Positions 52,953 through 61,716 of a DNA stretch of 64,000 nucleotides are shown in pieces (the stretch's first letter is position 1; the number at the start of each line of letters is the position of its first letter). A program made the translations under genes and the position numbers. The notes below the pieces were generated by a model. The model did not search any database and was not told the DNA's origin. It saw only the letters and a list, made by a program, of their open reading frames with translations. This DNA is from Kytococcus schroeteri (GTDB lineage Bacteria; Actinomycetota; Actinomycetes; Actinomycetales; Dermatophilaceae), in contig NZ_JBHLVH010000003.1 in NCBI RefSeq assembly GCF_042433515.1, forward strand, positions 1-64,000, written 5' to 3'.

Positions 52953-53600
52953 ATGGCTGACATCCTCATCATCGGCGGACACGGCAAGATCGCGCTCCAG
53001 GCGGCCGCCCTGCTGGCCGAGCGGGGCGACGAGGTCACGAGCGTGGTCCGCAACCCGGACCACGCGGCGGACGTGCGCGCCACCGGCGCCACGCCCCTGG
53101 TCCTCGACGTGGAGCACGCCCAGCACACCGAGCTCGTCCGCGCGATGCGGGGCCGGGACGCCGTGGTCTGGTCCGCCGGGGCCGGTGGCGGCGACCTCGC
53201 CCGCACCTACGCCGTGGACCAGCGGGCCGCCATCGCCTCCATGCGGGCCGCCCGCGACGCCGGCGTGCCCCGCTACGTCATGGTGAGCTTCTTCGGCTCG
53301 GCCCTGGACCACCCGCTGCCCTACGACGAGGGCTTCTTCCACTACGCCCAGGCCAAGGCCGTGGCCGACGCCCACCTGCGCGGCACCTCGCTGGCCTGGA
53401 CGATCCTCGCCCCCAGCCGCCTCACCGACGAGCCCGGCACCGGCCGCATCGAGGTGGGTGCGCAGCAGCCTTCCCAGGTCCCGCGGGCGGACGTGGCCGC
53501 CACCATCGCGCACGTGCTGGGCGAGGGGTCCCGGGCCTCCCTGCACCGCACCCTCACGATGAACACCGGTGACACCCCCATCGCCGAGGCGATCGCATGA
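52953..53600 (+). CDS. NAD(P)-binding sugar-epimerase-like protein (YwnB/NmrA type)
   Basis: 215 residues. Rossmann motif LIIGGHGKIALQAAALLAER, VVWSAGAGGGD, then VMVSFFGSALDHP and YAQAKAVADAHLRGTSLAWT with ILAPSRLT. These are the features of atypical SDR proteins with unknown substrates. It overlaps the LLM oxidoreductase by four bases. Confidence 0.9.
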   Translation: MADILIIGGHGKIALQAAALLAERGDEVTSVVRNPDHAADVRATGATPLVLDVEHAQHTELVRAMRGRDAVVWSAGAGGGDLARTYAVDQRAAIASMRAARDAGVPRYVMVSFFGSALDHPLPYDEGFFHYAQAKAVADAHLRGTSLAWTILAPSRLTDEPGTGRIEVGAQQPSQVPRADVAATIAHVLGEGSRASLHRTLTMNTGDTPIAEAIA

Positions 53601-54640
53601 GCACCCCGGCCACCCCACGCACCGCGCCCGGTGGCCGCGTGCCGCTCTCGGTGCTCGACCTCGTGCCCCGCTCTGAGGGCATGACCCCGGCCGATGCCAT
53701 CGAGGCCTCGCGCTCCTACGCCGCCCGGCTGGACGCCCTGGGCTACCACCGCCTGTGGGTGGCCGAGCACCACAACACCACCACCTTCATGTCCTCGGCC
53801 ACGGCCCTGCTCATCGCCCACCTGGGGGCGGGCACGCAGCGCATCCGCCTCGGTTCCGGCGGGGTGATGCTGCCCAACCACTCGCCGCTCATGGTGGCCG
53901 AGTACTACGGCACCCTGGCCACGCTCCTCCCCGGCCGCATCGACCTGGGGCTGGGCCGCGCGCCGGGCACCGACCCGATGACGGCCTCCGCCCTGGCCCG
54001 CCGCTCGGCCGGGCTCGAGGACGTCGCCTCGGACGTCGCGATGCTGGCGCGCTGGCTGGGCGAGGAGCCGGACGCGGCCGTGGGTCAGGTGCGCGCGGTG
54101 CCCGGGGCCGGCACCCGGGTGCCGCTGTGGATGCTGGGCTCCTCCACCGGCGGTGCGGCCGTGGCCGCCGCCCTCGGTCTGCCGTTCAGCTTCGCGAGCC
54201 ACTTCGCCCCGACCCAGCTGTCGGAGGCGATCGCGCTCTACCGCAGCCAGTTCCAGGCCGACGCCCCCACCGCCCAGGTGGACCGGCCGTATGTCATGGC
54301 CGGGGTCAACGCCCTCGTGGCCCCCACCACCGAGGAGGCCCGGTACCTGTTCACCACCTCCCAGCAGCTGGCCGCCGGCATCCGCTCCGGACGTCCGGCG
54401 CCGCTGCAGCCGCCGGTGGAGGACGTCACCCGCGTGGTGCCCGAGGAGCTCCTGCGGCTGGCCGACGGTCACGGCATCCGCATGGTGGGCGACCCCGCCA
54501 CGGTGGTCGGGCAGCTCGAGGAGTTCGTGGAGCGCCACGACCTGGACGAAGTCATCACCACCACCTACACGCACGACCCCGCCCTGCGGGTCCGCTCGGC
54601 GGAGCTCCTCGCCGAGGCGTGGGGGCTCGAGGGCGCCTGA
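53597..54640 (+). CDS. LLM-class flavin-dependent oxidoreductase
   Basis: 347 residues of the luciferase-like monooxygenase superfamily: LSVLDLVPRSEGMTPADAIE, RLWVAEHHNTTTFMSSATAL, RIRLGSGGVMLPNHSPLMVA and ERHDLDEVITTTYTHDPALR. Members use FMNH2 or F420; the substrate is unknown. It is coupled to the NAD(P)-binding protein upstream, whose reduced cofactor or product it might share. Confidence 0.92.
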   Translation: MSTPATPRTAPGGRVPLSVLDLVPRSEGMTPADAIEASRSYAARLDALGYHRLWVAEHHNTTTFMSSATALLIAHLGAGTQRIRLGSGGVMLPNHSPLMVAEYYGTLATLLPGRIDLGLGRAPGTDPMTASALARRSAGLEDVASDVAMLARWLGEEPDAAVGQVRAVPGAGTRVPLWMLGSSTGGAAVAAALGLPFSFASHFAPTQLSEAIALYRSQFQADAPTAQVDRPYVMAGVNALVAPTTEEARYLFTTSQQLAAGIRSGRPAPLQPPVEDVTRVVPEELLRLADGHGIRMVGDPATVVGQLEEFVERHDLDEVITTTYTHDPALRVRSAELLAEAWGLEGA

Positions 54641-54657
54641 CCCGCGGCACGGACGCA

Positions 54658-54694
54658 CCACGGCCCGGCCCCCTGCGTGGGGACCGGGCCGTGG
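54658..54694. terminator. terminator after the LLM gene
   Basis: CCACGGCCCGG (54658-54668) pairs with CCGGGCCGTGG (54684-54694); the stem extends inward with one mismatch. It also closes the convergent tRNA-Thr transcript. Confidence 0.7.
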
Positions 54695-54701
54695 CGTCAG
54701 G

Positions 54702-54777
54702 TGGAGCCCCCGACAGGAGTCGAACCCGCGACCTGCTGTTTACAAGGCAGCTGCTCTACCAACTGAGCTACAGGGGC
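54702..54777 (-). tRNA. tRNA-Thr (UGU)
   Basis: 76 bases with encoded CCA. Acceptor GCCCCTG pairs with CGGGGGC, the D arm is TAGCTCAGTTGGTAGAGCA, the anticodon loop CTTGTAA carries UGU, and the T arm is CGCGGGTTCGACTCCTGTCG. Confidence 0.95.
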
Positions 54778-54823
54778 CTGTGGCGGCACAGTGTAGGCCG
54801 CACGTCCGCCGCTCCCCACACGG

Positions 54824-54858
54824 CCGAGGCCTCCCCCGGTGCACGGGGGAGGCCTCGG
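54824..54858 (-). terminator. terminator of the first rpf gene
   Basis: A perfect 14-bp stem (54824-54837 with 54845-54858) and 7-base loop, 31 bases beyond the stop. Confidence 0.75.
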
Positions 54859-54888
54859 CGATCGGCCGCCGGGGCGGCCGTCACGGCA

Positions 54889-55686
54889 TCAGACGGCGAC
54901 GCCGTAGGACGACCAGAAGTAGCCGCGGTCGGTCCTCACCCAGCCGGAGGCCAGCTTGGTGCCCTTCACCGTGGTGCCGGCGCGGTACTGGCCCAGGATG
55001 GCGTGGGACAGGCCGGCGCCCGCGCGCACGTTGACGCCCTGGGTGATGCGGAAGGTGGTGGCACCGGGGGTGTCCGCCACATCGGGGGTACCGAAGGAGT
55101 GCCAGAAGTACTTGCCCTCGGTGGTCTTCACCCAGCCGGAGGCCAGCTTGGTGCCGGTGACCTTGGTGCCCGGGTACAGCTTGCCCACGGCCTGGTAGGA
55201 GGTGCCCGGGCCGGTGCGGTAGTTCACCCGGTCGGTGATGGTCCAGTCCTGGGTGGGGGTGGTGGGCGGGGTCGGCGGGGTGGGCGGGGTCGGCGGCGTG
55301 CCCGGCATCGCGTTCTTGTCGGCGCCACCGTTGTCACGGGTCAGGCCGGCCTTCTTGCTGCACACCGGCCACGCACCGGGACCCGCGTAGGCCAGAGCGC
55401 GACGGGCCGCGGCGATCTGCTCGGCCTTGGAGGCGAGGTCGGCGCGCGGCGCCCACACCGTGGCCCCGACGCCCTTCCAGGCCACGGGGTGGAACTGCAG
55501 GCCACCGTAGTAGCCGTTGCCGGTGTTGATCGACCAGTTGCCACCGGACTCGCACTGAGCCACGCGGTCCCACACTGTCGGGTCGTAGGCGGCGTGGGCG
55601 GGGGCGGAGAAGCCGGAGGCCACGACCGCGCCGGTGAGGCCGGCTACGGTCAGGCCGCGCTGGGCCGAGGAGTTCTGGGGGGACAT
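54889..55686 (-). CDS. resuscitation-promoting factor with two SH3-like repeats
   Basis: 265 residues. A signal peptide (to about residue 33, ending PAHA) precedes a transglycosylase-like Rpf domain with catalytic Glu46 in WDRVAQCESGGNWSINTG, a second Cys in WPVCSKKAG, and the LASKAEQIAAARRALA helix. A TPPTPPTPP linker joins two bacterial SH3-like repeats (each ending in YFWHSFG or YFWSSYG) that probably bind peptidoglycan. Rpf enzymes cut glycan strands and promote regrowth from dormancy. A c-di-AMP riboswitch occupies its leader. Paralogue of the next gene. Confidence 0.93.
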   Translation of the reverse strand: MSPQNSSAQRGLTVAGLTGAVVASGFSAPAHAAYDPTVWDRVAQCESGGNWSINTGNGYYGGLQFHPVAWKGVGATVWAPRADLASKAEQIAAARRALAYAGPGAWPVCSKKAGLTRDNGGADKNAMPGTPPTPPTPPTPPTTPTQDWTITDRVNYRTGPGTSYQAVGKLYPGTKVTGTKLASGWVKTTEGKYFWHSFGTPDVADTPGATTFRITQGVNVRAGAGLSHAILGQYRAGTTVKGTKLASGWVRTDRGYFWSSYGVAV

Positions 55687-55710
55687 GAGGGGAGGTCCTT
55701 TCCTGACCGG

Positions 55711-55880
55711 TCCGCCGCCGGGGTGACCTGTCGGGTTCGGGCGTCAGGAGCCCGGCCTCGCTCGGGAGGCTTCACCCCGAGTCGGCCACCCGGTGCGGTG
55801 GCCGACGGAGATGGGTGCCCCGTGTTCGCCAGCGCCCGGGAATCCGGCAGGGCGCACCCGTGGCGAACGTGGGCGGCGGG
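55711..55880 (-). ncRNA. c-di-AMP (ydaO-yuaA) riboswitch of the first rpf gene
   Basis: The leader has the family signatures CGGGGTGAAGCC and CCGAACCCGACAG (55740-55728) and is closed by a P1 helix pairing CCGCCGCC (near 55880-55871) with GGCGGCGG (55719-55712). This class binds c-di-AMP and turns off cell-wall hydrolase genes, as for rpfA in streptomycetes. The rest of 55687-56081 holds no gene. Confidence 0.85.
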
Positions 55881-55990
55881 TGCGCGCAAGGGGATGTGCG
55901 TGATGAGGAGTCGCTCCCGTACTGGAGGTGCGGGCGCGATTCACAGAGTAGCGACGGACGCGCCCGCGTCAAGCCCTGGGTGGACATGTG

Positions 55991-56029
55991 CGAGGCCCCC
56001 GTCCACCTGTGGGTGGTCCGGGGGCCTCG
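55991..56029 (-). terminator. terminator of the second rpf gene
   Basis: CGAGGCCCCCG (55991-56001) pairs with CGGGGGCCTCG (56019-56029), with an inner CCACC/GGTGG stem, 53 bases beyond the stop. Confidence 0.75.
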
Positions 56030-56081
56030 GGGCCGGCTCGGCGCCGGCGGGTGGCTCACCGCAGCGGGTGGGCCGGGTGGC

Positions 56082-57023
56082 TCACTTGGTCAGCTCACCG
56101 AAGGTGTGCCAGAAGTAGCCGCGGTCGGTCTTGACCCAACCGTTGTCGAGCTTCACGCCCTTGACGGTGGCACCGGTCAGGTACACGCCCAGCGGGGTGT
56201 TGTCCATGCCGGCCTCCGGGCGGACGTTCACCCCGTGGGTGATGGTCCAGGTACCGGCCTCGGAGGTGGTCTCGGAGCCGAAGGTGTGCCAGAAGTAGCC
56301 GCGGTCGGTCTTCACCCAGCCGCTCTCGAGCTTCACGCCCTCGAGCTGGGTGCCGGCCTCGAGGATGCCCTTCGGCGTGTTGTCCATGCCGGCCTCCGGG
56401 CGCAGGTTCACGCCGCGGTCGATGGTCCAGGTCACGGTCTCGCCGGTGGTGTCGTCCTCGTCCACGAACGGCGTCGGGGCCGGCTCGGGCTGCGGCGTGG
56501 GGGCGGGCTCCGGCTTGGGCTCCGGCTTGGGGGCCGGCTCCGGCTTGGGCTCCGGCTTGGGCTCCGGCTTGGGGGCCGGCTCCGGCTTGGGCTGGGGCTC
56601 CGGCTTGGGGGCCGGGGTCGAGCCACCGTCGGGCATGGCGTTGCTGTCGGCGCCACCGTTGGCGGAGGTCAGACCGGCCTCGATGGAGCACATCGGCCAG
56701 GCCTTGGGGCCGGCGTAGGCCAGGGCACGGCGGGCGGCGGCGATCTGCTCGGACTTGGAGGCGAGGTCGGCGCGCGGGGCCCACTGGGTGCCGCCGACGC
56801 CCTCCCAGGCCTGCTGGGTGAACTGCACGCCACCGTAGAAGCCGTTGCCGGTGTTGATGGACCAGTTGCCACCGGACTCGCACTGCGCCACGCGGTCCCA
56901 CACGGAGGGGTCGTAGGAGGAGGCGTTGGCGGGCGCGGCAGCGGCCAGGCCGGTCACGATGAAGGCACCGGACACACCAGCGGCGCCGAGGGCACGGTGG
57001 GACGAGAGGGGGAAACGGGACAT
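56082..57023 (-). CDS. resuscitation-promoting factor with a Pro-Lys-Glu linker and two SH3-like repeats
   Basis: 313 residues from the ATG at 57023 (GGAAGGA upstream; an ATG seven codons earlier lacks one). Signal peptide to about residue 34 (PANA), Rpf domain with Glu49 in WDRVAQCESGGNWSINTG, then a linker of about 50 residues built from KPEP/APKPEP repeats that can span the wall. Two SH3-like repeats of about 60 residues follow; both contain VNLRPEAGMDNTP-type and WVKTDRGYFWHTFG motifs and are close copies. It is a tandem paralogue of the previous gene, with its own riboswitch. Confidence 0.93.
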   Translation of the reverse strand: MSRFPLSSHRALGAAGVSGAFIVTGLAAAAPANASSYDPSVWDRVAQCESGGNWSINTGNGFYGGVQFTQQAWEGVGGTQWAPRADLASKSEQIAAARRALAYAGPKAWPMCSIEAGLTSANGGADSNAMPDGGSTPAPKPEPQPKPEPAPKPEPKPEPKPEPAPKPEPKPEPAPTPQPEPAPTPFVDEDDTTGETVTWTIDRGVNLRPEAGMDNTPKGILEAGTQLEGVKLESGWVKTDRGYFWHTFGSETTSEAGTWTITHGVNVRPEAGMDNTPLGVYLTGATVKGVKLDNGWVKTDRGYFWHTFGELTK

Positions 57024-57040
57024 GGGGATCCTTCCTGACT

Positions 57041-57219
57041 GCATCCGCCGGTGGAGTGAGCTGTCGGGTTCGGAACGTCAGGTGTCCCGGCCTCCGGAGG
57101 AGGCTTCACCCCGAGCGGGGAGATGACCCCGCGTACTTCCTGTGGGTCCCCCACACCCGCCAAGACCCCGGGACTCTCCCGGGCACAGCGCGTCCGTGGC
57201 GGGATTGGGCGGCGGACGC
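57041..57219 (-). ncRNA. c-di-AMP (ydaO-yuaA) riboswitch of the second rpf gene
   Basis: CGGGGTGAAGCC and CCGAACCCGACAG (57073-57061) are present, with a 10-bp P1 helix between GCGTCCGCCG (57219-57210) and CGGCGGATGC (57050-57041). The leader extends the 332-base gap 57024-57356, which otherwise shows no gene. Confidence 0.85.
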
Positions 57220-57356
57220 GCGTCACAAGTGACTGAAATCAAGGGTTTTCAGTTGTGCGGTGACGGCTCTTCGGGCCGTGCACGGGCAGCAACGATAGCG
57301 ATGAGCCGCCCGAGGTCAAACTCAGACGCGTGTCGCTCCCCGCCTCGAGGGCCTGT

Positions 57357-59234
57357 TCAGCCTAGGGGCACCAACGATGTGGGCCACCCCTGTGAGAGCC
57401 CCCACAGGGCCACCACGGCCCCGGCCACCACGAGCACGAGTGCCCCCACCGCCGCCGCGGGACCGGACCGCAGCGGGGCCGCCAGCGTCAGGTGCGTGCC
57501 CCGCCGCAAAGAGGCGCTGTCGATGCCCCACCAGAGCGCCAGCACCGCCACGAAGGCACCACTGCCCCAGGCGAGTGCGTTGTCCAGACCCACCGCGGAG
57601 GGGGTCCGGAACGAGGTGAGCGCGTCGTGCCCCAGGAAGAGGTTGACCAGCACCACGACCGCGGCCCCCAGGACCGCCGGCGCGATGAGGGACGCGGCCG
57701 AGCGCAGCACGGCCGTCACCAGGTGCCAGGGAGCGGCCGCCGTGATGCGCCACGCGTCACCGCGGCGGCGCCCGCGGGCCATGAGCCGGCGCAGGTGACC
57801 CATCGCGCTGTGGTCCACCCACCGGGCCACCAGCACCCACGCTGCCACCACGGCCGTGGCCACGACCGGCCAGAGCATCGCGAGGGCGATGACCAGGAGG
57901 GCGCCGGTCAGCACCACCCACGGGAGCCGGCGCTGGCGTCCCCGCGGGTCGTAGGGGTGCAGGCGCGCCGGGCCGGGTGCCCCCTGCGGCAGCACGCTCG
58001 CTCCGTGGCCCGCCTGCGGGGCGGGCTGGACGGGCCGGGCGTCCGGCCAGACCGGCTGCTCGGCCTGCGGCCAGGGGCGCGGTTCGGGCTCGCGCAGGGT
58101 GCTGAACGGCTGGCCCGTCTGCTGCGCCGGCCCCGGCGGTGCCCACGCCCGCGGCTCGGGCTCGCGCAGGGTGCCGGCCGGCTGGGCACGGTGCTGCGGC
58201 GGGGGCTGCAGCACGCTCTCGTCACGCCGCGAGACCGCCGAGCGCGGGATCTCCCGGGTGGGGGTGCGCTCGACCGGGCGGGTCGCGTCCGCCGGCGCGT
58301 GCGCGGGACTCGCCCACGCACCCGCCCCCGGGACCGCCCGGGTGGCAGCGGGGTCGTGACCGACCGGCTGGGTGGCTCCGGGGTCCTCCCCGGGCGGCCC
58401 GGCCTGGACCCCCAGCGGCTGCGTCTCCCGACGCACCGGCAGTGCACCCCCACCGTTCTCGACCACCTCCCGCACCTCGGCGGCCGTGGGGCGCGCGGAC
58501 GGGTCCACCGCCAGGCAGGCCTCGGCCAGCGGCCGCCAGGCCCCGTCCATCGAGCGCAGGTCGTGCTCGCCGCGGCGGATGCGGGCCAGGATCGCCTCGT
58601 TCGGTCCCCCGCCGTAGGGGTTGCGCCCCATCGAGGCGAAGGCCAGCACCGCACCGAGCCCCCACCAGTCCGTGGCCACCGTCGGGTGCCCGCCCTCGAC
58701 CAGCTCCGGCGCCAGGTAGCCCGGGGTGCCCATGACCAGCCCGGTGGCGGTCAGGCGGCTCTCGTCCCCGATGTGGGCGATGCCGAAGTCGATGATGACG
58801 GGCTCGCCGGCGCGGTCCACCATCACGTTGCCCGGCTTGAGGTCCCGGTGCACCACACCCACCTCGTGGATGGCCCGCAGCGCCTCGTGCACCCCCGCGG
58901 TGAAGCGCCGCAGGGCGCCGTCGTCGAGCGGCCCGTGGGTGGCCACGTGCTCATCCAGCGGCAGGCCGTCCACGAACTCGGTGACGATGTAGGGGGTGGG
59001 CGCCTCCACGTCGGCGTCCAGGAAGCTGGCCACGCGAGGGTGGCGCACCCGCGCCAGGGTGGAGACCTCACGCTCCAGCCGGGTGCGCGCCGCGGTGTCG
59101 AAGGCGATGTGCGGGTGGAGCACCTTGACCGCCACGGACCGGCCCGCGGCGTCGGTCGCCCGGTGCACCGTACCCATGCCGCCGTGCCCCAGCCGCTCCT
59201 CCAGACGGTACGGGCCCACCTGCGTGATCTCCAT
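57357..59234 (-). CDS. membrane Ser/Thr protein kinase (PknB-like, PASTA-less)
   Basis: 625 residues. Kinase domain 9-265: glycine loop LGHGGMGTV (15-23), Lys37, catalytic Asp131 in VHRDLKPGN, DFG at 149, and APE-like YLAPELVEGG. A proline-rich linker of about 180 residues has two near repeats of LREPEPR(A/P)W. The C-terminus has about five membrane segments in place of the usual single TM and PASTA repeats. ATG 59234 lies six bases after TACCCT (59246-59241), with no Shine-Dalgarno. It is divergent from otsAB. Confidence 0.92.
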   Translation of the reverse strand: MEITQVGPYRLEERLGHGGMGTVHRATDAAGRSVAVKVLHPHIAFDTAARTRLEREVSTLARVRHPRVASFLDADVEAPTPYIVTEFVDGLPLDEHVATHGPLDDGALRRFTAGVHEALRAIHEVGVVHRDLKPGNVMVDRAGEPVIIDFGIAHIGDESRLTATGLVMGTPGYLAPELVEGGHPTVATDWWGLGAVLAFASMGRNPYGGGPNEAILARIRRGEHDLRSMDGAWRPLAEACLAVDPSARPTAAEVREVVENGGGALPVRRETQPLGVQAGPPGEDPGATQPVGHDPAATRAVPGAGAWASPAHAPADATRPVERTPTREIPRSAVSRRDESVLQPPPQHRAQPAGTLREPEPRAWAPPGPAQQTGQPFSTLREPEPRPWPQAEQPVWPDARPVQPAPQAGHGASVLPQGAPGPARLHPYDPRGRQRRLPWVVLTGALLVIALAMLWPVVATAVVAAWVLVARWVDHSAMGHLRRLMARGRRRGDAWRITAAAPWHLVTAVLRSAASLIAPAVLGAAVVVLVNLFLGHDALTSFRTPSAVGLDNALAWGSGAFVAVLALWWGIDSASLRRGTHLTLAAPLRSGPAAAVGALVLVVAGAVVALWGLSQGWPTSLVPLG

Positions 59235-59364
59235 GCCCCGAGGGTAGGCGCCGGGACCCCGCCGGCCCGTGCAACCAGCGACGGAGCGTCCGGGCGTTTG
59301 CGGGCCCCACCACCGTGTGGTGAGGTGAGCGCGAGGGTCGGTCCCGACCCAGCGGGAGGACGAC

Positions 59365-60852
59365 GTGAACGCACCCGAGAGCCAGGCCGGAAGCCCGGAG
59401 ACCTTCGACTTCGTGGTGGTGGCCAACCGCCTCCCCGTGGACCGTGTGGTGGACGCCGACGGCACCACCCAGTGGCGCACCTCGCCCGGCGGGCTGGTCA
59501 CCGCCATGGAGGCCGTGATGCGCGTGGCCGACGGCGCCTGGGTGGGATGGGCCGGGGAGGCCGGGGACGCGCCGGCTCCGTTCGACGACGACGACATCCA
59601 CCTGCACCCGGTGCCGCTCTCGGCCGACGAGGTCCGCGACTACTACGAGGGCTTCTGCAACGACACCATCTGGCCGATCTACCACGACGTCATCGTCTCG
59701 GCCACCTTCCACCGCGAGTGGTGGAGGAGCTACCGCACGGTCAACGAACGCTTCGCCCGCGCGGCCGCGGAGGTGGCCGCTCCCGGCGCCACGGTGTGGG
59801 TGCAGGACTACCAGTTGCAGCTCGTCCCCCAGCTGCTGCGGGACCTGCGCCCGGACCTGCGCATCGGCTGGTTCAACCACATCCCCTTCCCCCCGGTGGA
59901 GCTGTTCGCCCAGCTGCCGTGGCGTCGGCACATCCTGCGCGGGCTGCTCGGCGCCGACTTCCTGGGCTTCCAGCGCGCGGACGACGCCGCGAACTTCCGA
60001 CGGTCCGCGGCGCGGCTGGCCGGGGTGACCCTGGAGGGCGAGGTGCTCACGCTCGCCGAGGAGGACGGCCGCCAGGTCCGCACCGCCGCCGTGCCCATCA
60101 GCGTGGACTCCCAGCAGCTCGACCGGATGGCCCGCACCGAGGCCGTCCGGGAGCGCGCGGCCGAGCTGCGCGCCTCGCTCGGCAACCCGCGGACCCTCGT
60201 CCTCGGCATCGACCGCCTCGACTACACCAAGGGCATCCGCCACCGCCTCAAGGCCTTCGGCGAGCTGCTGGCCGAGGGGAGCGTGGCCCCGCCGGAGACC
60301 ACCTTCGTGCAGATCGCCACCCCCAGCCGGGAGCGGGTGGAGGCCTACCGCAACCTCCGCGAGCAGGTGGAGGGCACCGTGGGGCACCTCAACGGGGACT
60401 TCTCCCCCCTGGGCACCACCGCCATCCACTACATCCACCGCTCGCACCCCCGCCAGGACATGGCCGCGCTCTTCCTGGCCGCCGACGTGATGCTCGTGAC
60501 CCCGCTGCGCGACGGCATGAACCTCGTGGCCAAGGAGTACGTGGCCTGCCAGGTGGACGGCGGGGGCGCCCTGGTGCTCAGCGAGTTCACCGGGGCGGCC
60601 GAGGAGCTGGGCGAGGCCTACCTGTGCAACCCGCACGACGTCGAGGGCCTCAAGCAGACCCTGCTGCGCGCCATCACCGACGACGAGGACGAGAAGCGGC
60701 GCCGCATGGCCGCCCTGCGCGAGGTGGTTCTGGACAAGGACGTGCACACCTGGAGCCGCGACTTCCTGCTGGCCCTGGAGCACGCCCCCGACCTGCCGCC
60801 GGCCGGCGAGCCCGAGCCCGCCGTGATCGCCGACGCCGAGGAGACCGAGTGA
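59365..60852 (+). CDS. otsA: trehalose-6-phosphate synthase
   Basis: 495 residues, a GT20 glycosyltransferase that joins UDP-glucose (or another NDP-glucose) to glucose-6-phosphate. Motifs: VVVANRLPVDR and SPGGLVTAM at the N-terminus, WVQDYQLQLVPQLLR, GWFNHIPFPPVELF, LGIDRLDYTKGIRHRLKAF and ADVMLVTPLRDGMNLVAKEY. The GTG at 59365 has GGGAGGA. Coupled to otsB by a GTGA overlap; together they make trehalose, an osmolyte. Confidence 0.96.
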   Translation: MNAPESQAGSPETFDFVVVANRLPVDRVVDADGTTQWRTSPGGLVTAMEAVMRVADGAWVGWAGEAGDAPAPFDDDDIHLHPVPLSADEVRDYYEGFCNDTIWPIYHDVIVSATFHREWWRSYRTVNERFARAAAEVAAPGATVWVQDYQLQLVPQLLRDLRPDLRIGWFNHIPFPPVELFAQLPWRRHILRGLLGADFLGFQRADDAANFRRSAARLAGVTLEGEVLTLAEEDGRQVRTAAVPISVDSQQLDRMARTEAVRERAAELRASLGNPRTLVLGIDRLDYTKGIRHRLKAFGELLAEGSVAPPETTFVQIATPSRERVEAYRNLREQVEGTVGHLNGDFSPLGTTAIHYIHRSHPRQDMAALFLAADVMLVTPLRDGMNLVAKEYVACQVDGGGALVLSEFTGAAEELGEAYLCNPHDVEGLKQTLLRAITDDEDEKRRRMAALREVVLDKDVHTWSRDFLLALEHAPDLPPAGEPEPAVIADAEETE

Positions 60853-61694
60853 CCACCGGCCGCACCGACCAGCCCGCCCCGGACCAGTCCCACCTGGGCC
60901 GCTCCCCGTGGCTGGTGGTGGCCACCGACTTCGACGGCACCCTGGCCCCCTTCCACGACGACCCGATGGCGGTCCGGCCGCACCCCGGTGCCGTCGCCGC
61001 CCTGCGCCGGCTGGCCGCCCTGCCCGGCACCGAGGTGGTGCTCGTCAGCGGCCGCGACGTGGCCACCCTGCAGCAGCTCAGCGGGCTCGGGCCGGCCGAG
61101 GGGGTCTCGCTGCTCGGCTCCCACGGTGGCCAGCGGTGGCAGGTGGGCCACGACGCCCCGGCGGGCCTCGACGAGGACGAGGCCGCCCAGCGGGAGATGC
61201 TCGTGACCGGCGGGCGCGGCCTGGTGGCCGAGCTGCCCGGCACCACCCTGGAGGAGAAGTTCGCCGGCGTGGTGGTGCACACCCGGCAGGCCTCCCCCGA
61301 GGTGGCCCTGGAGGCCCGCGCCGCGGCACGCCGGCTCGGCAAGCGGTGCGGCGTGCAGGTCATGGTGGGCAAGAACGTGCTGGAGCTCAGCGTGCTGCGC
61401 ACCACCAAGGGGGCCGCGCTGCGCACCCTCATCGACTCCCTGGGCGCGGACCGCTTCCGCCGCCGCAGCCACCGCGACCGCACCCCCGGCCACACCCTGT
61501 GGTTCGCCGGCGACGACGTCACCGACGAGACGGTCTTCCGCGCCTTCGACGGCGAGGCCGCGGCCGTGCTCGTCAAGGTGGGCGAGGGGGCCAGCGCCGC
61601 CACCTCGCGCGTGGACGGCATCGAGGACGTGGCGCAGCTGCTCACCGAGCTGGCCGACGCGCGCGAGGCCACCGAGGCGGCGCGCCCGGTCTGA
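60849..61694 (+). CDS. otsB: trehalose-6-phosphate phosphatase
   Basis: 281 residues, HAD superfamily. Motif I DFDGTLAPF with nucleophile Asp27 and Asp29, VLVSGRDVATLQ, LGSHGGQ, motif III with VGKNVLELSVLRTTKGAALR and motif IV WFAGDDVTDETVFRAF. It removes the phosphate from trehalose-6-phosphate. GTG start inside the otsA stop. Confidence 0.96.
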   Translation: MTTGRTDQPAPDQSHLGRSPWLVVATDFDGTLAPFHDDPMAVRPHPGAVAALRRLAALPGTEVVLVSGRDVATLQQLSGLGPAEGVSLLGSHGGQRWQVGHDAPAGLDEDEAAQREMLVTGGRGLVAELPGTTLEEKFAGVVVHTRQASPEVALEARAAARRLGKRCGVQVMVGKNVLELSVLRTTKGAALRTLIDSLGADRFRRRSHRDRTPGHTLWFAGDDVTDETVFRAFDGEAAAVLVKVGEGASAATSRVDGIEDVAQLLTELADAREATEAARPV

Positions 61695-61716
61695 GCAGGC
61701 CGGGCGGCGCGGGCCG

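Noticed and set aside
56480..56630. GGCTCCGGCTTGGG tandem repeats as a possible CRISPR or minisatellite
   Set aside because: They encode the KPEP/APKPEP linker of the second Rpf protein; there are no spacers.
57492..61694. A 1400-codon open frame on the plus strand ending with otsB
   Set aside because: Only the last 281 codons are a protein family (OtsB); the rest is the antisense of the kinase and an off-frame of otsA, a common effect of high GC.
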